Assembly: GCF_002835805.1 (NCBI RefSeq)
Contig: NZ_PISE01000043.1
Span: forward strand, 1-64,000
Direction of reading: 5' to 3'
DNA: 64,000 nucleotides
From: Niallia nealsonii
Lineage (GTDB): Bacteria > Bacillota > Bacilli > Bacillales > Cytobacillaceae
The notes beneath the pieces were generated by a model. That model searched no databases. It saw nothing but the letters and a program-made list of their open reading frames with translations, and was not told the origin of the DNA. This document shows positions 44,153-53,792 of this stretch, piece by piece. Every line of letters starts with the position of its first letter. The first letter of the stretch is position 1. A program made the position numbers and the translations under genes.

Positions 44153-44194
44153 CCTTTAACATTATAGTGTAATATTACACTATAATGTTAAAGG
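44153..44194. promoter_or_regulatory. Perfect 42-bp palindrome over a ribosome binding site
   Basis: CCTTTAACATTATAGTGTAAT followed by its exact reverse complement. The last four bases are part of AAAGGAGG, the ribosome site of the gene at 44209. As DNA the centre TATAGTGTAATATTACACTATA looks like a dimeric-regulator operator; as RNA it is a 19-20-bp hairpin that hides the ribosome site. It lies 68 bases after the helD stop. Confidence 0.8.
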
Positions 44195-44208
44195 AGGAAA
44201 TTACATAA

Positions 44209-47200
44209 ATGGTAAAAAATAGAAATTTATATAAATCTATCTTTCTCCATGAACTAAAGGAGCTGCAAATAAATGGCTATATAACCAATGCGGAATATAA
44301 CCATATTTTCTCTAGCTATGAAAAGTATAGAACAGACAGTTTTGTAAAAGAAAAAACTATTTCGAAAGCAACAAAAAAAGAGAAAACAAAAGAAATAACA
44401 GAAGCAAATATCTCCCCAAAAAAACATCGGACACCAGAGCAGCTGAAAGAGCGGAATATGGGTCTAATATTATATATTGGCGTTATGCTATTGTTAATTG
44501 GCGGTCTATTTGTAGCAACAAGCAATTGGCATAGCATGAATGATTGGATGAAAGCAAGTTCCATATTTTTTGTTTCCTTTTTATTTTATTGTTTTGCCAT
44601 ATTTGCTAAAAAAATAGTGAAAATTAAAAAAACGGCATTTGCTTTTTTTATTTTAGGCAGTTTGTTTTTGCCAATAGGCAGTTTGTCGATTAGCTGGTTT
44701 GAGTTGTTTGGAACCTATTTTTCTTATCATGGCAAAGGTAATTTTTTATTTGGAGCCATTAGTGCATTGCTGTTTATGCCATTTTATTATTGGTTGTCCG
44801 TTCGTTTAACATCTTCTTTTTTTCGGATTCTTACATTAACAGCATTTTCTATTGCAGGAATTTTTATTTTATTGGCATTTCATCCTTCAGAAGCTTTATT
44901 TTTCCTGTTGTTTACAATTTTTACTAGTTTGTTTTTCTTTTTTTTATCATACAGCAAGAAAAAAAGTTTGTTTTTTGCTTTTCAAAAAGAATTGCCAATT
45001 TTTATACAAATACATGTTCTTGCTACAATGACGGGGGTGCTTTTTTGGAGCAGCCAACCTGTTTTGCAAGGAATTAATTTGCTTTTATTAAGTGGTCTAT
45101 TTATAGGGATTATTTATGGTACGAAAATTATTTATTATCATTTTTTAGCTAGCGCTATGATGTTGCTAGCAATGGTCCGTATTTTTACAATGGATAGTTT
45201 ATCGTTTCTTAGTCCGATCCTTTTTGTTTGCGCAAGTATGGTTGTTATGATGTTTGGGTCTGTTTTAAAAGGCACAGTAAAATGGGGAAGAATATGGGAG
45301 TATACTAGCATTGTTTTTGTCGCAATGATGATGATTTACCAATTAGTCGTAGACTATCAAGGAATGATGCAAGGTTCTGTTATTTATGCATGTGCTTATT
45401 TATTGATCGCTTGTCAATTTATTTATTTAGCCAATTTGTTCTCCTATCCAATATATCGCTTTTTTCCAGCACTATTTACTGGCATGGCGCTATGGCAGGT
45501 CATATTAACAGCAGAATTCATTCAGTCCGTGCAAACTTTGTTCATCGCACTATTTAGCATTGGCTTTCTCCTATTTATTATATTAGGCTGCAATCCATTA
45601 AAACAAATAAAAGCAATCAAAAAAAGTTCTCAAATTTTTGCATTTATTGTCATGGCAACATTGCTTTTTCTATCTACCTACATATATATAGGAGAGAGCT
45701 TTGTTTTTATTGAAGCACTTTTATTTACTTTTTGTTTGACCATTGCCTTTATAAAAAGGTGGTTCCGTAAGAAAAAACGTGTTGTATCGGTCTCTCTTGC
45801 ATTAAGTGTGGCCACAAGCTTTTTTGCATTTTTACATACAATCCATTTTATTCATAATAAAGGATTAGCTCTGTCGATAAGTTTAGCTGGCCTACTCATA
45901 TGGCTGACTAGAAAACTTGTTTTTTATAAAAGTAAAAATCTGCAGGAAATTGCTTTTAGAACGGGGCAAGGAATTTATCTTTTTGCCATATTTGTATCTA
46001 TTTCCTATCCAGTTCCTATTGTTTGGGTGCGTGCTTTTATTTATAGCGCAGCAGTTGTGATGTTTCTTTTTTGCTATCGCAGGAAACAAGAAGAATGGGT
46101 TGTTTGGATTATTAGCATTTTATCTGTTATGACGTATTTGGCGGCATTGCCTGTCTTTTTTGTTGATGCAAACATTATTCCCTATGGATATGAATATGGC
46201 TGGATTTTGTTTTTTCTTTTAAGCATGTTTGGCAGTGGTAAAAGGTTTAAAGATGCCTACTTTGCAATGTTTCATCTTTATTTAGTGTGTTCTATCCTCT
46301 GGCTAGTTGTTTTTTGGGAAAATAAAGATAATTTTCCATTTTTGCTTGGCTGTGCTGCTTATCTTTATAGCAGTATAAAACTGCGAATATCTTGGCAAAA
46401 AATAGTTTGTCAGTATACTAGCTTTATCTGTCTATTTGTGTTTTTATTACGAACTTTTCAATATATTGATATAGTGGGAAATAAAACGTTTCTTGCGTTT
46501 TTTCTGACAAGTATGTTTATATTTGTGTGCATTTTTTGCTATGGAAAAGATAAAAGAAACACAGCAGTATGGTTCTTTTTCCCTTTTTCATTCGCAGGAA
46601 TGACTTATGGGCTGTTTTTGCTAGAACATGCTGAATTTATATATTTGCTGATGAGTGTGTATATTTTTCTCTATTTGGCTTTAGCTTATTTTACTGCTTA
46701 TCATTATTGGAATATCGGCGGGCTGCTGCTTGTCGCAACAGCAGAGCTTTGGATAAAAAATATGGAAATAGGAGAAATGACTATTTTTTATCTATATAGC
46801 GGTCTTGGAATAGTATTGATTATTATAGGAAGTCTTCTTTATGAATATATTGTAAAATTAAAGGATAAAAAAGGAGCTTATATCGATTTTTATAGTTTAT
46901 TTGGCGTTATTTTCCTTCTGTTTTTATACAGGCTGGATCTTAGCATCCTTTTTGCTGAAATATTGCCAGGTCTGTTGATTTCTGCTGCTTTATTTATGCA
47001 GAAAAAGAGGGTGTCTCCTAAATTTTCGCCTTTAGCTGTATTATTTGCCCTTGTTTATTTATTGCAGCCATATACTGGATTTATTCAAATGCTCGCAATA
47101 CCGTCTCTATTTGTAAGGGAACTTATATTAGTACCAGTTATTTTAATTGTTATTTTGAGCAAAAGAATCTTTAAAGGGCACTATCAAATCCTTATTAATC

Positions 47201-47568
47201 GAGTGGAATGGGGCATCCTGATTATTTTCTTTGGGCTGTTATTGTTTGATATTTTCACTTCACCTCAAATTCTGGATGTACTGATGCTAGGCAGTTTAGC
47301 GTTAGCAGCTGTTATAGGAGGTTTTTACTTTAAGTATAAATCCTATTTTCTTGTGGGTGTTATTGTATTGCTCTTTAATGTCTTTCTGCAGGCAAGACCA
47401 TATTGGGGAAATCTTCCTTGGTGGGCCTATCTATTAATTGCAGGAACGGCCTTAATTGCCGTTGCGAGCGGTTATGAATTAAGAAAGCAGCAGAAAGGTG
47501 AGAAGGTAATAAAAAAACTAATGATTTGGAAGAATGGTCTTGCTGATAGATGGAATAAATGGCGATAA
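44209..47568 (+). CDS. Giant polytopic membrane protein
   Basis: 1119 aa. Residues 1-85 are cytosolic and basic (a DUF2157-like start, LHELKELQINGYITNAEYNH), followed by some thirty predicted membrane helices without large loops, e.g. MGLILYIGVMLLLIGGLFVA near 85-105. The N-terminus and helix pattern resemble SCO7613/DUF2157-type membrane proteins of Firmicutes and Actinobacteria. No catalytic motif is evident and function is unknown. Its ribosome site overlaps a perfect 42-bp palindrome. Confidence 0.75.
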   Translation: MVKNRNLYKSIFLHELKELQINGYITNAEYNHIFSSYEKYRTDSFVKEKTISKATKKEKTKEITEANISPKKHRTPEQLKERNMGLILYIGVMLLLIGGLFVATSNWHSMNDWMKASSIFFVSFLFYCFAIFAKKIVKIKKTAFAFFILGSLFLPIGSLSISWFELFGTYFSYHGKGNFLFGAISALLFMPFYYWLSVRLTSSFFRILTLTAFSIAGIFILLAFHPSEALFFLLFTIFTSLFFFFLSYSKKKSLFFAFQKELPIFIQIHVLATMTGVLFWSSQPVLQGINLLLLSGLFIGIIYGTKIIYYHFLASAMMLLAMVRIFTMDSLSFLSPILFVCASMVVMMFGSVLKGTVKWGRIWEYTSIVFVAMMMIYQLVVDYQGMMQGSVIYACAYLLIACQFIYLANLFSYPIYRFFPALFTGMALWQVILTAEFIQSVQTLFIALFSIGFLLFIILGCNPLKQIKAIKKSSQIFAFIVMATLLFLSTYIYIGESFVFIEALLFTFCLTIAFIKRWFRKKKRVVSVSLALSVATSFFAFLHTIHFIHNKGLALSISLAGLLIWLTRKLVFYKSKNLQEIAFRTGQGIYLFAIFVSISYPVPIVWVRAFIYSAAVVMFLFCYRRKQEEWVVWIISILSVMTYLAALPVFFVDANIIPYGYEYGWILFFLLSMFGSGKRFKDAYFAMFHLYLVCSILWLVVFWENKDNFPFLLGCAAYLYSSIKLRISWQKIVCQYTSFICLFVFLLRTFQYIDIVGNKTFLAFFLTSMFIFVCIFCYGKDKRNTAVWFFFPFSFAGMTYGLFLLEHAEFIYLLMSVYIFLYLALAYFTAYHYWNIGGLLLVATAELWIKNMEIGEMTIFYLYSGLGIVLIIIGSLLYEYIVKLKDKKGAYIDFYSLFGVIFLLFLYRLDLSILFAEILPGLLISAALFMQKKRVSPKFSPLAVLFALVYLLQPYTGFIQMLAIPSLFVRELILVPVILIVILSKRIFKGHYQILINRVEWGILIIFFGLLLFDIFTSPQILDVLMLGSLALAAVIGGFYFKYKSYFLVGVIVLLFNVFLQARPYWGNLPWWAYLLIAGTALIAVASGYELRKQQKGEKVIKKLMIWKNGLADRWNKWR

Positions 47569-47600
47569 AGTGCCATGGATGTCTAGTTAAGTACCGAATA

Positions 47601-47632
47601 AAGGGTTCATGGAAAATACTCCATGAACCCTT
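47601..47632. terminator. Bidirectional terminator
   Basis: 13-bp perfect stem AAGGGTTCATGGA / TCCATGAACCCTT between convergent genes, touching the sortase stop. Confidence 0.8.
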
Positions 47633-48209
47633 AGTTATTCAGTAAATCTGCGGTAATAATATACCGTTTTGGCGCATCTCCAATATAGTAAAAGGGATAG
47701 CAGGTAGTTAATGTTAAGATTCCCCGTGATTTTGGTGTGAAAACTCGTTGATCATCGGCAGAGACGATTTCCATTTTTCTTACTTTATAATAAAATTTTC
47801 CTGTTTCTGTTTGAATGTAAAGAAGGTCCTTTGTTTGCAAATCTTTTAATACACGAAAATAAGTATCTCGATGTCCAGAAAGAATACTGTTATTTTTTTC
47901 TCCAGGAAAAAAACTAGACGAAAAATGACCAGCTCCTTTTTTTAAAATAGCATTTGACGTTCCTTCGAAAATAGGAATTGATTTTTTGACTGTTGGCAAA
48001 TAAAGAGTGCCGATTTTCTCTCCTTCTTGATAGCTTGTTTGTTTGGACAATGGTTTTTGTTCCACTATTTTGGTAGGAGAGGTTAAGTGTTTGGCTGATT
48101 GGAGATGGCTTTTATAAAAAATGCTGCCATTATAGCAAATAAAAAAACATCCACATACAATCAATAAGATTGCCACCCAATCCCAAATAGTCAGATGCTT
48201 ATTGATCAT
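47631..48209 (-). CDS. Class D sortase
   Basis: 192-aa transpeptidase. One N-terminal membrane anchor (WDWVAILLIVCGCFFICYNG), then the sortase barrel with His in SGHRDTYFRVLKDL, Cys in TLTTCYPF (about residue 170) and Arg in PKRYII. It belongs to the YhcS-type class D group that recognises LPNTA/LPDTA. Its start overlaps the end of the adjacent substrate gene by 11 bases, so the two are co-translated. Confidence 0.93.
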   Translation of the reverse strand: MINKHLTIWDWVAILLIVCGCFFICYNGSIFYKSHLQSAKHLTSPTKIVEQKPLSKQTSYQEGEKIGTLYLPTVKKSIPIFEGTSNAILKKGAGHFSSSFFPGEKNNSILSGHRDTYFRVLKDLQTKDLLYIQTETGKFYYKVRKMEIVSADDQRVFTPKSRGILTLTTCYPFYYIGDAPKRYIITADLLNN

Positions 48210-49161
48210 TTGACACTTTTTTCTTTTTCCAAATAAGCAGAAAAATTCCGATTAATACAAGCAAATAGCCGGTAAATAAAAACAGCGGCGCCAAAGAAGC
48301 AGTATTAGGCAATTGGGATTGATAAAGAGTCGTTAATTCTTCGCTAAGTTCTGTAAGACTAACAACCTTCTCTGCTGCATCTACAGCAAAGCTTGCTGTC
48401 AGTATTTCCGGTGATAAAATAAGATTTAGTACAAGGTTGTTTTTGTTATCGTAAAGTTCCATTGTAACCGTATCTAAAAGTTTTGTTGTAGAAAGGTCAC
48501 TAAGGGAGAGATTTGTTTGTTTGCCGTTATCATCGACTTTAAAAAATTTCGGATGGAGCCCAAGTGTTTTTGATATATCTTCCCATAAAGCGGTTAATTC
48601 ATTTTGTTGGGCTTGAGTTAATTCGCTTTCTGGATCAATGGTGCTTAAAGAGTTAGCTTTTACTTTCCACTGGCCTATTTTAGTATTGATCGCTTCTTCA
48701 TTCAATGTTTTAAAATGTGTATACAGATTATTTTTTTCTTGATCTGTAATGCCGACATTTAGAAAAAACTCTTCTAAATTTACCATTAAGTTCTCATGAT
48801 TTTGGTAAAAGTCAATGGCTACATCTAGATCTTCTATATTCCAATAGTCTTGGACCTTCTCATTAAAACCAGCTAATAATATATCCAATTCTTCTCTTGT
48901 CATATTATAGGTATGCAAAAGCTCTTCTAAAGAATCAGGCGTAATAGGTGTTCCAATCACTTCTTTTAACTCTTTTGTATTCTGGAAATGATTTAACTCT
49001 AGTTCTTTTGTTGATAAAAACTCTTCCAAATCTTGTTTAGTCCATCCAATTGATTGAATAAGCTTGGAAACTTCCTTATCAGTTGGCGCAGCAAAAACAG
49101 GTGAAGCGGCACCAATATAGACAATAAAAAATAGAAATAACATTATTACTGTTTTATACAT
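48199..49161 (-). CDS. LPNTA-anchored processed acidic surface protein
   Basis: 320-aa surface protein. Signal peptide 1-24 (ends SPVFAA), a mostly helical acidic body with repeated helix pairs (SIGWTKQDLEEFLSTKELEL; LLHTYNMTREELDILLAGF), a segment KVDDNGKQTNLSLSDLSTTK like a small beta domain, then LPNTASLAPLFLFTGYLLVL and a basic tail KKKK. The LPNTA box fits the class D sortase encoded next to it. It matches the processed acidic surface protein type; role probably in sporulating or late cells. Confidence 0.88.
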   Translation of the reverse strand: MYKTVIMLFLFFIVYIGAASPVFAAPTDKEVSKLIQSIGWTKQDLEEFLSTKELELNHFQNTKELKEVIGTPITPDSLEELLHTYNMTREELDILLAGFNEKVQDYWNIEDLDVAIDFYQNHENLMVNLEEFFLNVGITDQEKNNLYTHFKTLNEEAINTKIGQWKVKANSLSTIDPESELTQAQQNELTALWEDISKTLGLHPKFFKVDDNGKQTNLSLSDLSTTKLLDTVTMELYDNKNNLVLNLILSPEILTASFAVDAAEKVVSLTELSEELTTLYQSQLPNTASLAPLFLFTGYLLVLIGIFLLIWKKKKVSNDQ

Positions 49162-49377
49162 ATAAATAACCCCCTATTTGACATATATTATTGGTATTGT
49201 TTGTAAAAAAATGAAATTAATACGGATAATTGGAAAAATAGTGAAAAAATCTAAGAGGTGAAGACGAATAAAAGAAGAAGGATGGCGAATAAAAGGGGAA
49301 GAAACTTAGTGAAATGAAGGGAGACTGATAATAATATAGATTTAAATGAAATTTCTGCAAGAATTCAACGAATATAT
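49162..49377. other. Intergenic, promoter of the sortase operon
   Basis: AT-rich spacer between the surface-protein start and the ABC-F terminator. No gene seen. Confidence 0.5.
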
Positions 49378-49411
49378 AAAAAGCAGCTGCCAAAACTTTA
49401 GCAGCTGCTTT
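49378..49411 (-). terminator. ABC-F gene terminator
   Basis: GGAAAGCAGCTGC / GCAGCTGCTTTTT read on the minus strand. Confidence 0.88.
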
Positions 49412-49420
49412 CCATAAAAA

Positions 49421-50974
49421 TTATGCTTGGTTATTAGACCATGCTTCTACATCCCAAACCTTTGTTACCCAGTCTTCATAAAAGTCTGGTTCATGGCATA
49501 CAAGGACAACCGTTCCTTTATATGCTTTTAATGCTCGTTTTAATTCTTCTTTTGCAACTACATCTAAATGGTTGGTCGGCTCATCGAATAGAATCCAGTT
49601 ACTTTCTTCCATTAACAGTTTGCATAGGCGGACTTTTGCTTGCTCTCCACCGCTTAATTGATTAAGAGGTCTTGAAATATGCTCATTTTTTAAGCCGCAT
49701 CGTGCAAGGGCCGCACGAACTTGATGCTGATCCATAATTGGGAAAGCATTCCATAAATCTTCAATCGGTGTAATATTGCCTGCTTTTACCTCTTGTTCAA
49801 AGTAGGAAGGATAAAGGAAATCTCCGCGCTCCATTTTTCCGCTGATTGGTTCAATTTTGCCTAGCATCGTTTTTAATAGCGTGGATTTCCCGACACCATT
49901 ACAGCCGACAATGGCAATTTTTTCTCCCCTCTCAATGGAAATAGACATTTTTGGCAAAAGGGGCTGATCATAGCCGATTTCAAAATCTTCGCCAATAAAT
50001 ACATAGCGGCTGCTTCCGCGAGATTCTTTAAATTCAAATGTTGGTTTCACAGCTGTTTCAGGTCGGTCGATTCTTTCCATTCTATCCAGCTGTTTTTGCC
50101 GGCTTTTTGCTCGACCTGTTGTCGAATAGCGCGCTTTGTTTTTGCTGATAAAATCTTCTTGTTTTTTAATGAATTCTTTCTGTTTTTCATATGCATGCAA
50201 ATGCTGGTTTTTATTGATTTCGGCAAGTTCTAAAAACTTATCATAGCTTGCTGTATATCTTGTTAATTTAGAGAATTCCAAATGGAAAATAACATTAGAT
50301 ACTTGGTTCATAAATTCTGTATCATGGGAAATCAATAAAAAGGCATTTGGATATTCTCTTAAATAAGATGCCAGCCATTTAATATGCTCCACATCTAAAT
50401 AGTTGGTAGGCTCATCCAATAATAAAACTTGCGGCTGCTCAAGCAAAAGTTTTGCAAGCAATACTTTTGTTCTTTGTCCACCACTTAGCGCAGATACATC
50501 ACGGTCAAGGCCGATAGCATCCAAACCTAAACCTCGCGCTGCTTCTTCAATTTTCATATCAAGTGTATAAAAACCGCCAGCATCTAATGTATCTTGGATT
50601 TTGCCCATTTCCTCCAGTAGTTCTTCTAACTCTTCTGGTGTGGCATCACCCATTTTCGCTGTTACTTCATTTAATTTTTCTTCTTCTTTAAAAAGAGGAA
50701 GAAAGGCGTCTTTAAGGACGTCGCGAATTGTTTTTCCTGGAGTTAAAACCGTATGCTGGTCTAAATAGCCATATTGTACACTTGGAATCCATTCCACTTT
50801 TCCTGTATCATGGATAAGTTGTCCGGTAATAATATTCATAAGTGTTGATTTTCCAACACCATTTGCTCCTACTAGACCAATATGATCTTCTGCCAACAGT
50901 CGAAAAGATACGTCTTTAAATAAGGTACGATCTCCAAATGTATGGCTTAAATTTTCTACATTCAATAAACTCAT
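49421..50974 (-). CDS. ABC-F ATPase (YfmM-like)
   Basis: 517-aa cytosolic protein with two ATPase domains and no membrane part. Walker A GLVGANGVGKSTLMNII (about 33) and VGCNGVGKSTLLKTML (about 350); signatures LSGGQRTKVLLAKLLLEQP and LSGGEQAKVRLCKLLM; Walker B VLLLDEPTNYLD and WILFDEPTNHLD. The P-site tRNA interaction linker lies at about 240-310 with the basic KNKARYSTTGRAKSRQKQLD. Such proteins act on stalled ribosomes; length fits YfmM rather than Uup or VmlR. Confidence 0.9.
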   Translation of the reverse strand: MSLLNVENLSHTFGDRTLFKDVSFRLLAEDHIGLVGANGVGKSTLMNIITGQLIHDTGKVEWIPSVQYGYLDQHTVLTPGKTIRDVLKDAFLPLFKEEEKLNEVTAKMGDATPEELEELLEEMGKIQDTLDAGGFYTLDMKIEEAARGLGLDAIGLDRDVSALSGGQRTKVLLAKLLLEQPQVLLLDEPTNYLDVEHIKWLASYLREYPNAFLLISHDTEFMNQVSNVIFHLEFSKLTRYTASYDKFLELAEINKNQHLHAYEKQKEFIKKQEDFISKNKARYSTTGRAKSRQKQLDRMERIDRPETAVKPTFEFKESRGSSRYVFIGEDFEIGYDQPLLPKMSISIERGEKIAIVGCNGVGKSTLLKTMLGKIEPISGKMERGDFLYPSYFEQEVKAGNITPIEDLWNAFPIMDQHQVRAALARCGLKNEHISRPLNQLSGGEQAKVRLCKLLMEESNWILFDEPTNHLDVVAKEELKRALKAYKGTVVLVCHEPDFYEDWVTKVWDVEAWSNNQA

Positions 50975-51080
50975 ATATCATTATCCTCGCTTTATTAAAA
51001 AAGTAATTCTAAAACTCATCATACTAGAATAGCAAGGAGAAAACTAGACTTCTAGCTAACTTTCTATTATTTTCATAAAG

Positions 51081-51635
51081 CTATAGGTCCATATCTATCG
51101 TGCGGCCAGAAGTAAACTTCATTTTTTCGTCTAATTTATTTTCCTTGCCTGTTATTTTTTGTGCGGCTAATTTAAATACAGCTGTTTTGCTTCCTAAAGA
51201 AGATTGATATTTTTCAAGATGGGCCGAAGCTAACGGGTTATTAAAATAGCCAGGTACATATTTATCGAGCATTGTTTGCATGGCAGCTAACCTTTCTTCC
51301 TTGTTAGTCACTTGTTCAACTAATCCAAAAACTATAACACTAAAATAAGCGGTATCTGTGTTAGCTGGAATCGGACTTGCTATTGTTCCGAAGTCTTCAC
51401 ATACAGTAAAACAAGCCTGGTTATTTTTCGCTAGTATGCGAACCTTTCTTCCCTCATTTGCACCATGGAAATAGATGCTGTCATTTTGCCAAACAAAATT
51501 TAATGGAACCACATAGGGAGCTGATTCATCCGATAAGCCCAGATAGCCTATTTTACTTTGCTTTAGAAACTCGCAGATAGATTCCCTCTCTTTTACTTCT
51601 CTTTTTTCCATTCTTATTTTTTCCATTTTTTCCAT
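51081..51635 (-). CDS. Pyridoxamine 5'-phosphate oxidase family flavoprotein
   Basis: 184-aa split-barrel protein of the NimA/PNPOx-like family. Seen: SKIGYLGLSDESAPYVVPLN, FVWQNDSIYFHGANEGRKV and NNQACFTVCED. The second half (KYVPGYFNNPL) is typical of these FMN- or heme-binding proteins. Divergent from a MocR regulator 97 bases away, a pairing common in Firmicutes, so it may be regulated by it. Several in-frame ATGs lie at the start; 51635 or 51623 are both possible. Confidence 0.85.
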   Translation of the reverse strand: MEKMEKIRMEKREVKERESICEFLKQSKIGYLGLSDESAPYVVPLNFVWQNDSIYFHGANEGRKVRILAKNNQACFTVCEDFGTIASPIPANTDTAYFSVIVFGLVEQVTNKEERLAAMQTMLDKYVPGYFNNPLASAHLEKYQSSLGSKTAVFKLAAQKITGKENKLDEKMKFTSGRTIDMDL

Positions 51636-51732
51636 CCTCTCCTGATATGATAAGATGATTGTATAAAAAAAATGTCCTATATAAAAGAGACAGAAATTGA
51701 TAATAATACTGGTACAGTTTGGAGGGGAGCAT

Positions 51733-53136
51733 ATGAATATTTTTTTGCAAAAAGAGAATAAAATAGCTATTCATAAACAGATTTATGATTATTTTCGCAC
51801 AGAAATACTAACGGGAAATATAAAAGAAGGGACAAAGCTGCCATCGATCAGGCAGCTTGCAAGCGATTTGCAGATTAGTAAAAATACAGTAAATGAAGCA
51901 TTTCAGCAGCTTATGGCAGAGGGGTATATTGAAAGTAAACAAAAAAAAGGATATTGGGCAGTGAAAATAGAAGGATATGTACAGGAAGAGCAGAAAGCAG
52001 CCCTCATTCAGAGAGGCGAGAATAGGGAAGAGGAAAAATGCAGCATCGATTTCCAATATGGTGATATTGATTTAAGGCATTTTCCAACAAAGGTTTGGAA
52101 AAAACATCTTGCTGATAGCGTGGATGCATTAGAGAAGGAAGTTATGATGTATGGAGAGAAACAAGGCTATCGTCCTTTGCGAAAAGAAATTGCTCGTTAT
52201 TTATACCAATCAAGAGGGATACACTGCCATCCTGATCAGATTGTTATAGCAGCAGGCACACAAAATATAATTAGACTCCTTGTTTCCCTTTTTCAAGAAC
52301 GGCCGCATATCGCGATGGAGAATCCAGGTTATGACGGAGTAAAAAATATTTTTAAAAAAGAAGGATGCAAGTTGACGCCCATTTCAGTCAATCGGATGGA
52401 GGGCTATTGTATGGAAAACTTAGAAAATAGCAGCTGTAATCTCGCTTATGTTACGCCGTCTCATCAATTTCCATTAGGAATGATTATGCCCATAACAAAA
52501 CGGCTCTCTTTATTAAAGTGGGCAAAGAAACAGAATGCTTTTATTATAGAAGATGATTATGATAGTGAATTTCGTTATGAAGGAGCGCCAATTCCTAGTT
52601 TAAAGGGGTTGGATAGAGTGGATAGAGTGATTTATATTGGCACTTTTTCAAAATCTTTTTTACCAGCTGCAAGAGTAAGTTATATGGTGCTCCCAGCAAA
52701 TTTATTGGAAATCTATCATGCTAGTCAGAAAGAATCCCAGCAAGTTTCTCCTATCATTCAAAGTGCACTTGCGAGATTTTTAGAAAATGGCGATTTTTTT
52801 AGACATCTGCGAAAGATGCGGAAAGTATATGAAGAGAAAAGAAGGATAGTAGTAGAAAGTATCTATAAATATATGGGAAAACAGGTGAAAATCATTGGAG
52901 AAAAAGCCGGTTTGCATCTATTGCTTTTTATAGAAGGAAAAAATCCCGATGCATTAAGGGAACAAGCAAAAGCGAATAAAATTAAGGTATACACTGGAGT
53001 CCATTATTATTGGGCAGACAATCAAGAGGAGAAAGAACGGCCTATAGTGCTTGGTTTTGGAGGGTTAGAAAAAGGGGAATTAGAAAGTGGAATTAGTCTG
53101 CTTGCACAAACTTGGTTTGGAAACAAAAATGAATAG
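51733..53136 (+). CDS. MocR/PdxR-type PLP-dependent regulator
   Basis: 467-aa regulator. A GntR winged helix fills residues 1-75 (IRQLASDLQISKNTVNEAFQ QLMAEGYI), then a class I aminotransferase domain with TQNIIRLLVSLFQERP, LAYVTPSHQFPLGMIMP, the PLP Asp/Tyr in EDDYDSEFRYEG and the PLP lysine in GTFSKSFLPAARVSYM. ATG at 51733 with GGAGGGGAG upstream; an ATG at 51697 is not supported. It likely senses a vitamin B6 or amine ligand and controls the divergent flavoprotein gene. Confidence 0.9.
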   Translation: MNIFLQKENKIAIHKQIYDYFRTEILTGNIKEGTKLPSIRQLASDLQISKNTVNEAFQQLMAEGYIESKQKKGYWAVKIEGYVQEEQKAALIQRGENREEEKCSIDFQYGDIDLRHFPTKVWKKHLADSVDALEKEVMMYGEKQGYRPLRKEIARYLYQSRGIHCHPDQIVIAAGTQNIIRLLVSLFQERPHIAMENPGYDGVKNIFKKEGCKLTPISVNRMEGYCMENLENSSCNLAYVTPSHQFPLGMIMPITKRLSLLKWAKKQNAFIIEDDYDSEFRYEGAPIPSLKGLDRVDRVIYIGTFSKSFLPAARVSYMVLPANLLEIYHASQKESQQVSPIIQSALARFLENGDFFRHLRKMRKVYEEKRRIVVESIYKYMGKQVKIIGEKAGLHLLLFIEGKNPDALREQAKANKIKVYTGVHYYWADNQEEKERPIVLGFGGLEKGELESGISLLAQTWFGNKNE

Positions 53137-53163
53137 ATCAATATAATAGGAGGATAAGAAATT

Positions 53164-53787
53164 TTGGGAATATTTTTATTTGCTGTGTTGCTGGCAATTA
53201 TGGCACATTTTTTATTAGAAATAGCTTTTGACTTACACCCATTTGTACACTATTTGTTTTTATATGTGATCTGTTTTGCTGTATTGTTAATGAATATCCT
53301 CATTAAACATTATTTAACCAAAAATATGTCAAGAATTGAAAAATTTTTGTTGAAAAAGCAAAAAAATCCTTATTATCGTTTTTTATATGGACTTGCTAAT
53401 AAGGATGATAAAAAAGTCATTCATTCCTACCGAAAGCTAGTAACGCAAAAAAAATACCAGCAGCATTATCCAGTATTAACAGTTGCTTTTTCCTTGTATT
53501 TTGAACAAATAGATGGATTGGAAGACGAGATAAAAAAAATTAAATCGCAGAAACTCAGGACATACTATGAGTTATGGCTTAAAATAAAAAGTAAAAAAAA
53601 AGTAAGCAGCAAAGAACTGTCAAAAGTAAAAATAAAATGGATGAAAGAAGCCCTTTTAGCGGAATTAGAAGAAATTAATGGACAAACCGAACAGGCGAAA
53701 ATACATAGGGGAAATGCGCTAAAACAGGCAAAAGGCCTTGCCTTTTATCAATTGAAAAAACATTATGAGAGAAAATACACAAATTAA
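53164..53787 (+). CDS. Small membrane protein, TPR-like
   Basis: 207-aa protein. Two hydrophobic helices (IFLFAVLLAIMAHFLLEIAF, LFLYVICFAVLLMNILI) are followed by a basic helical cytosolic domain with TPR-like spacing (NPYYRFLYGLANKDDKKVIH SYRKLV, EALLAELEEINGQTEQAKIH). No family recognised. TTG start with AGGAGG 9 bases before. 27 bases after the MocR gene, possibly the same transcript. Confidence 0.65.
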   Translation: MGIFLFAVLLAIMAHFLLEIAFDLHPFVHYLFLYVICFAVLLMNILIKHYLTKNMSRIEKFLLKKQKNPYYRFLYGLANKDDKKVIHSYRKLVTQKKYQQHYPVLTVAFSLYFEQIDGLEDEIKKIKSQKLRTYYELWLKIKSKKKVSSKELSKVKIKWMKEALLAELEEINGQTEQAKIHRGNALKQAKGLAFYQLKKHYERKYTN

Positions 53788-53792
53788 TGCCT

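Noticed and set aside
44153-44194. Terminator of helD
   Set aside because: Perfect stem but no U-tract, and the 3' arm is the next gene's ribosome site; a regulatory role is more likely.
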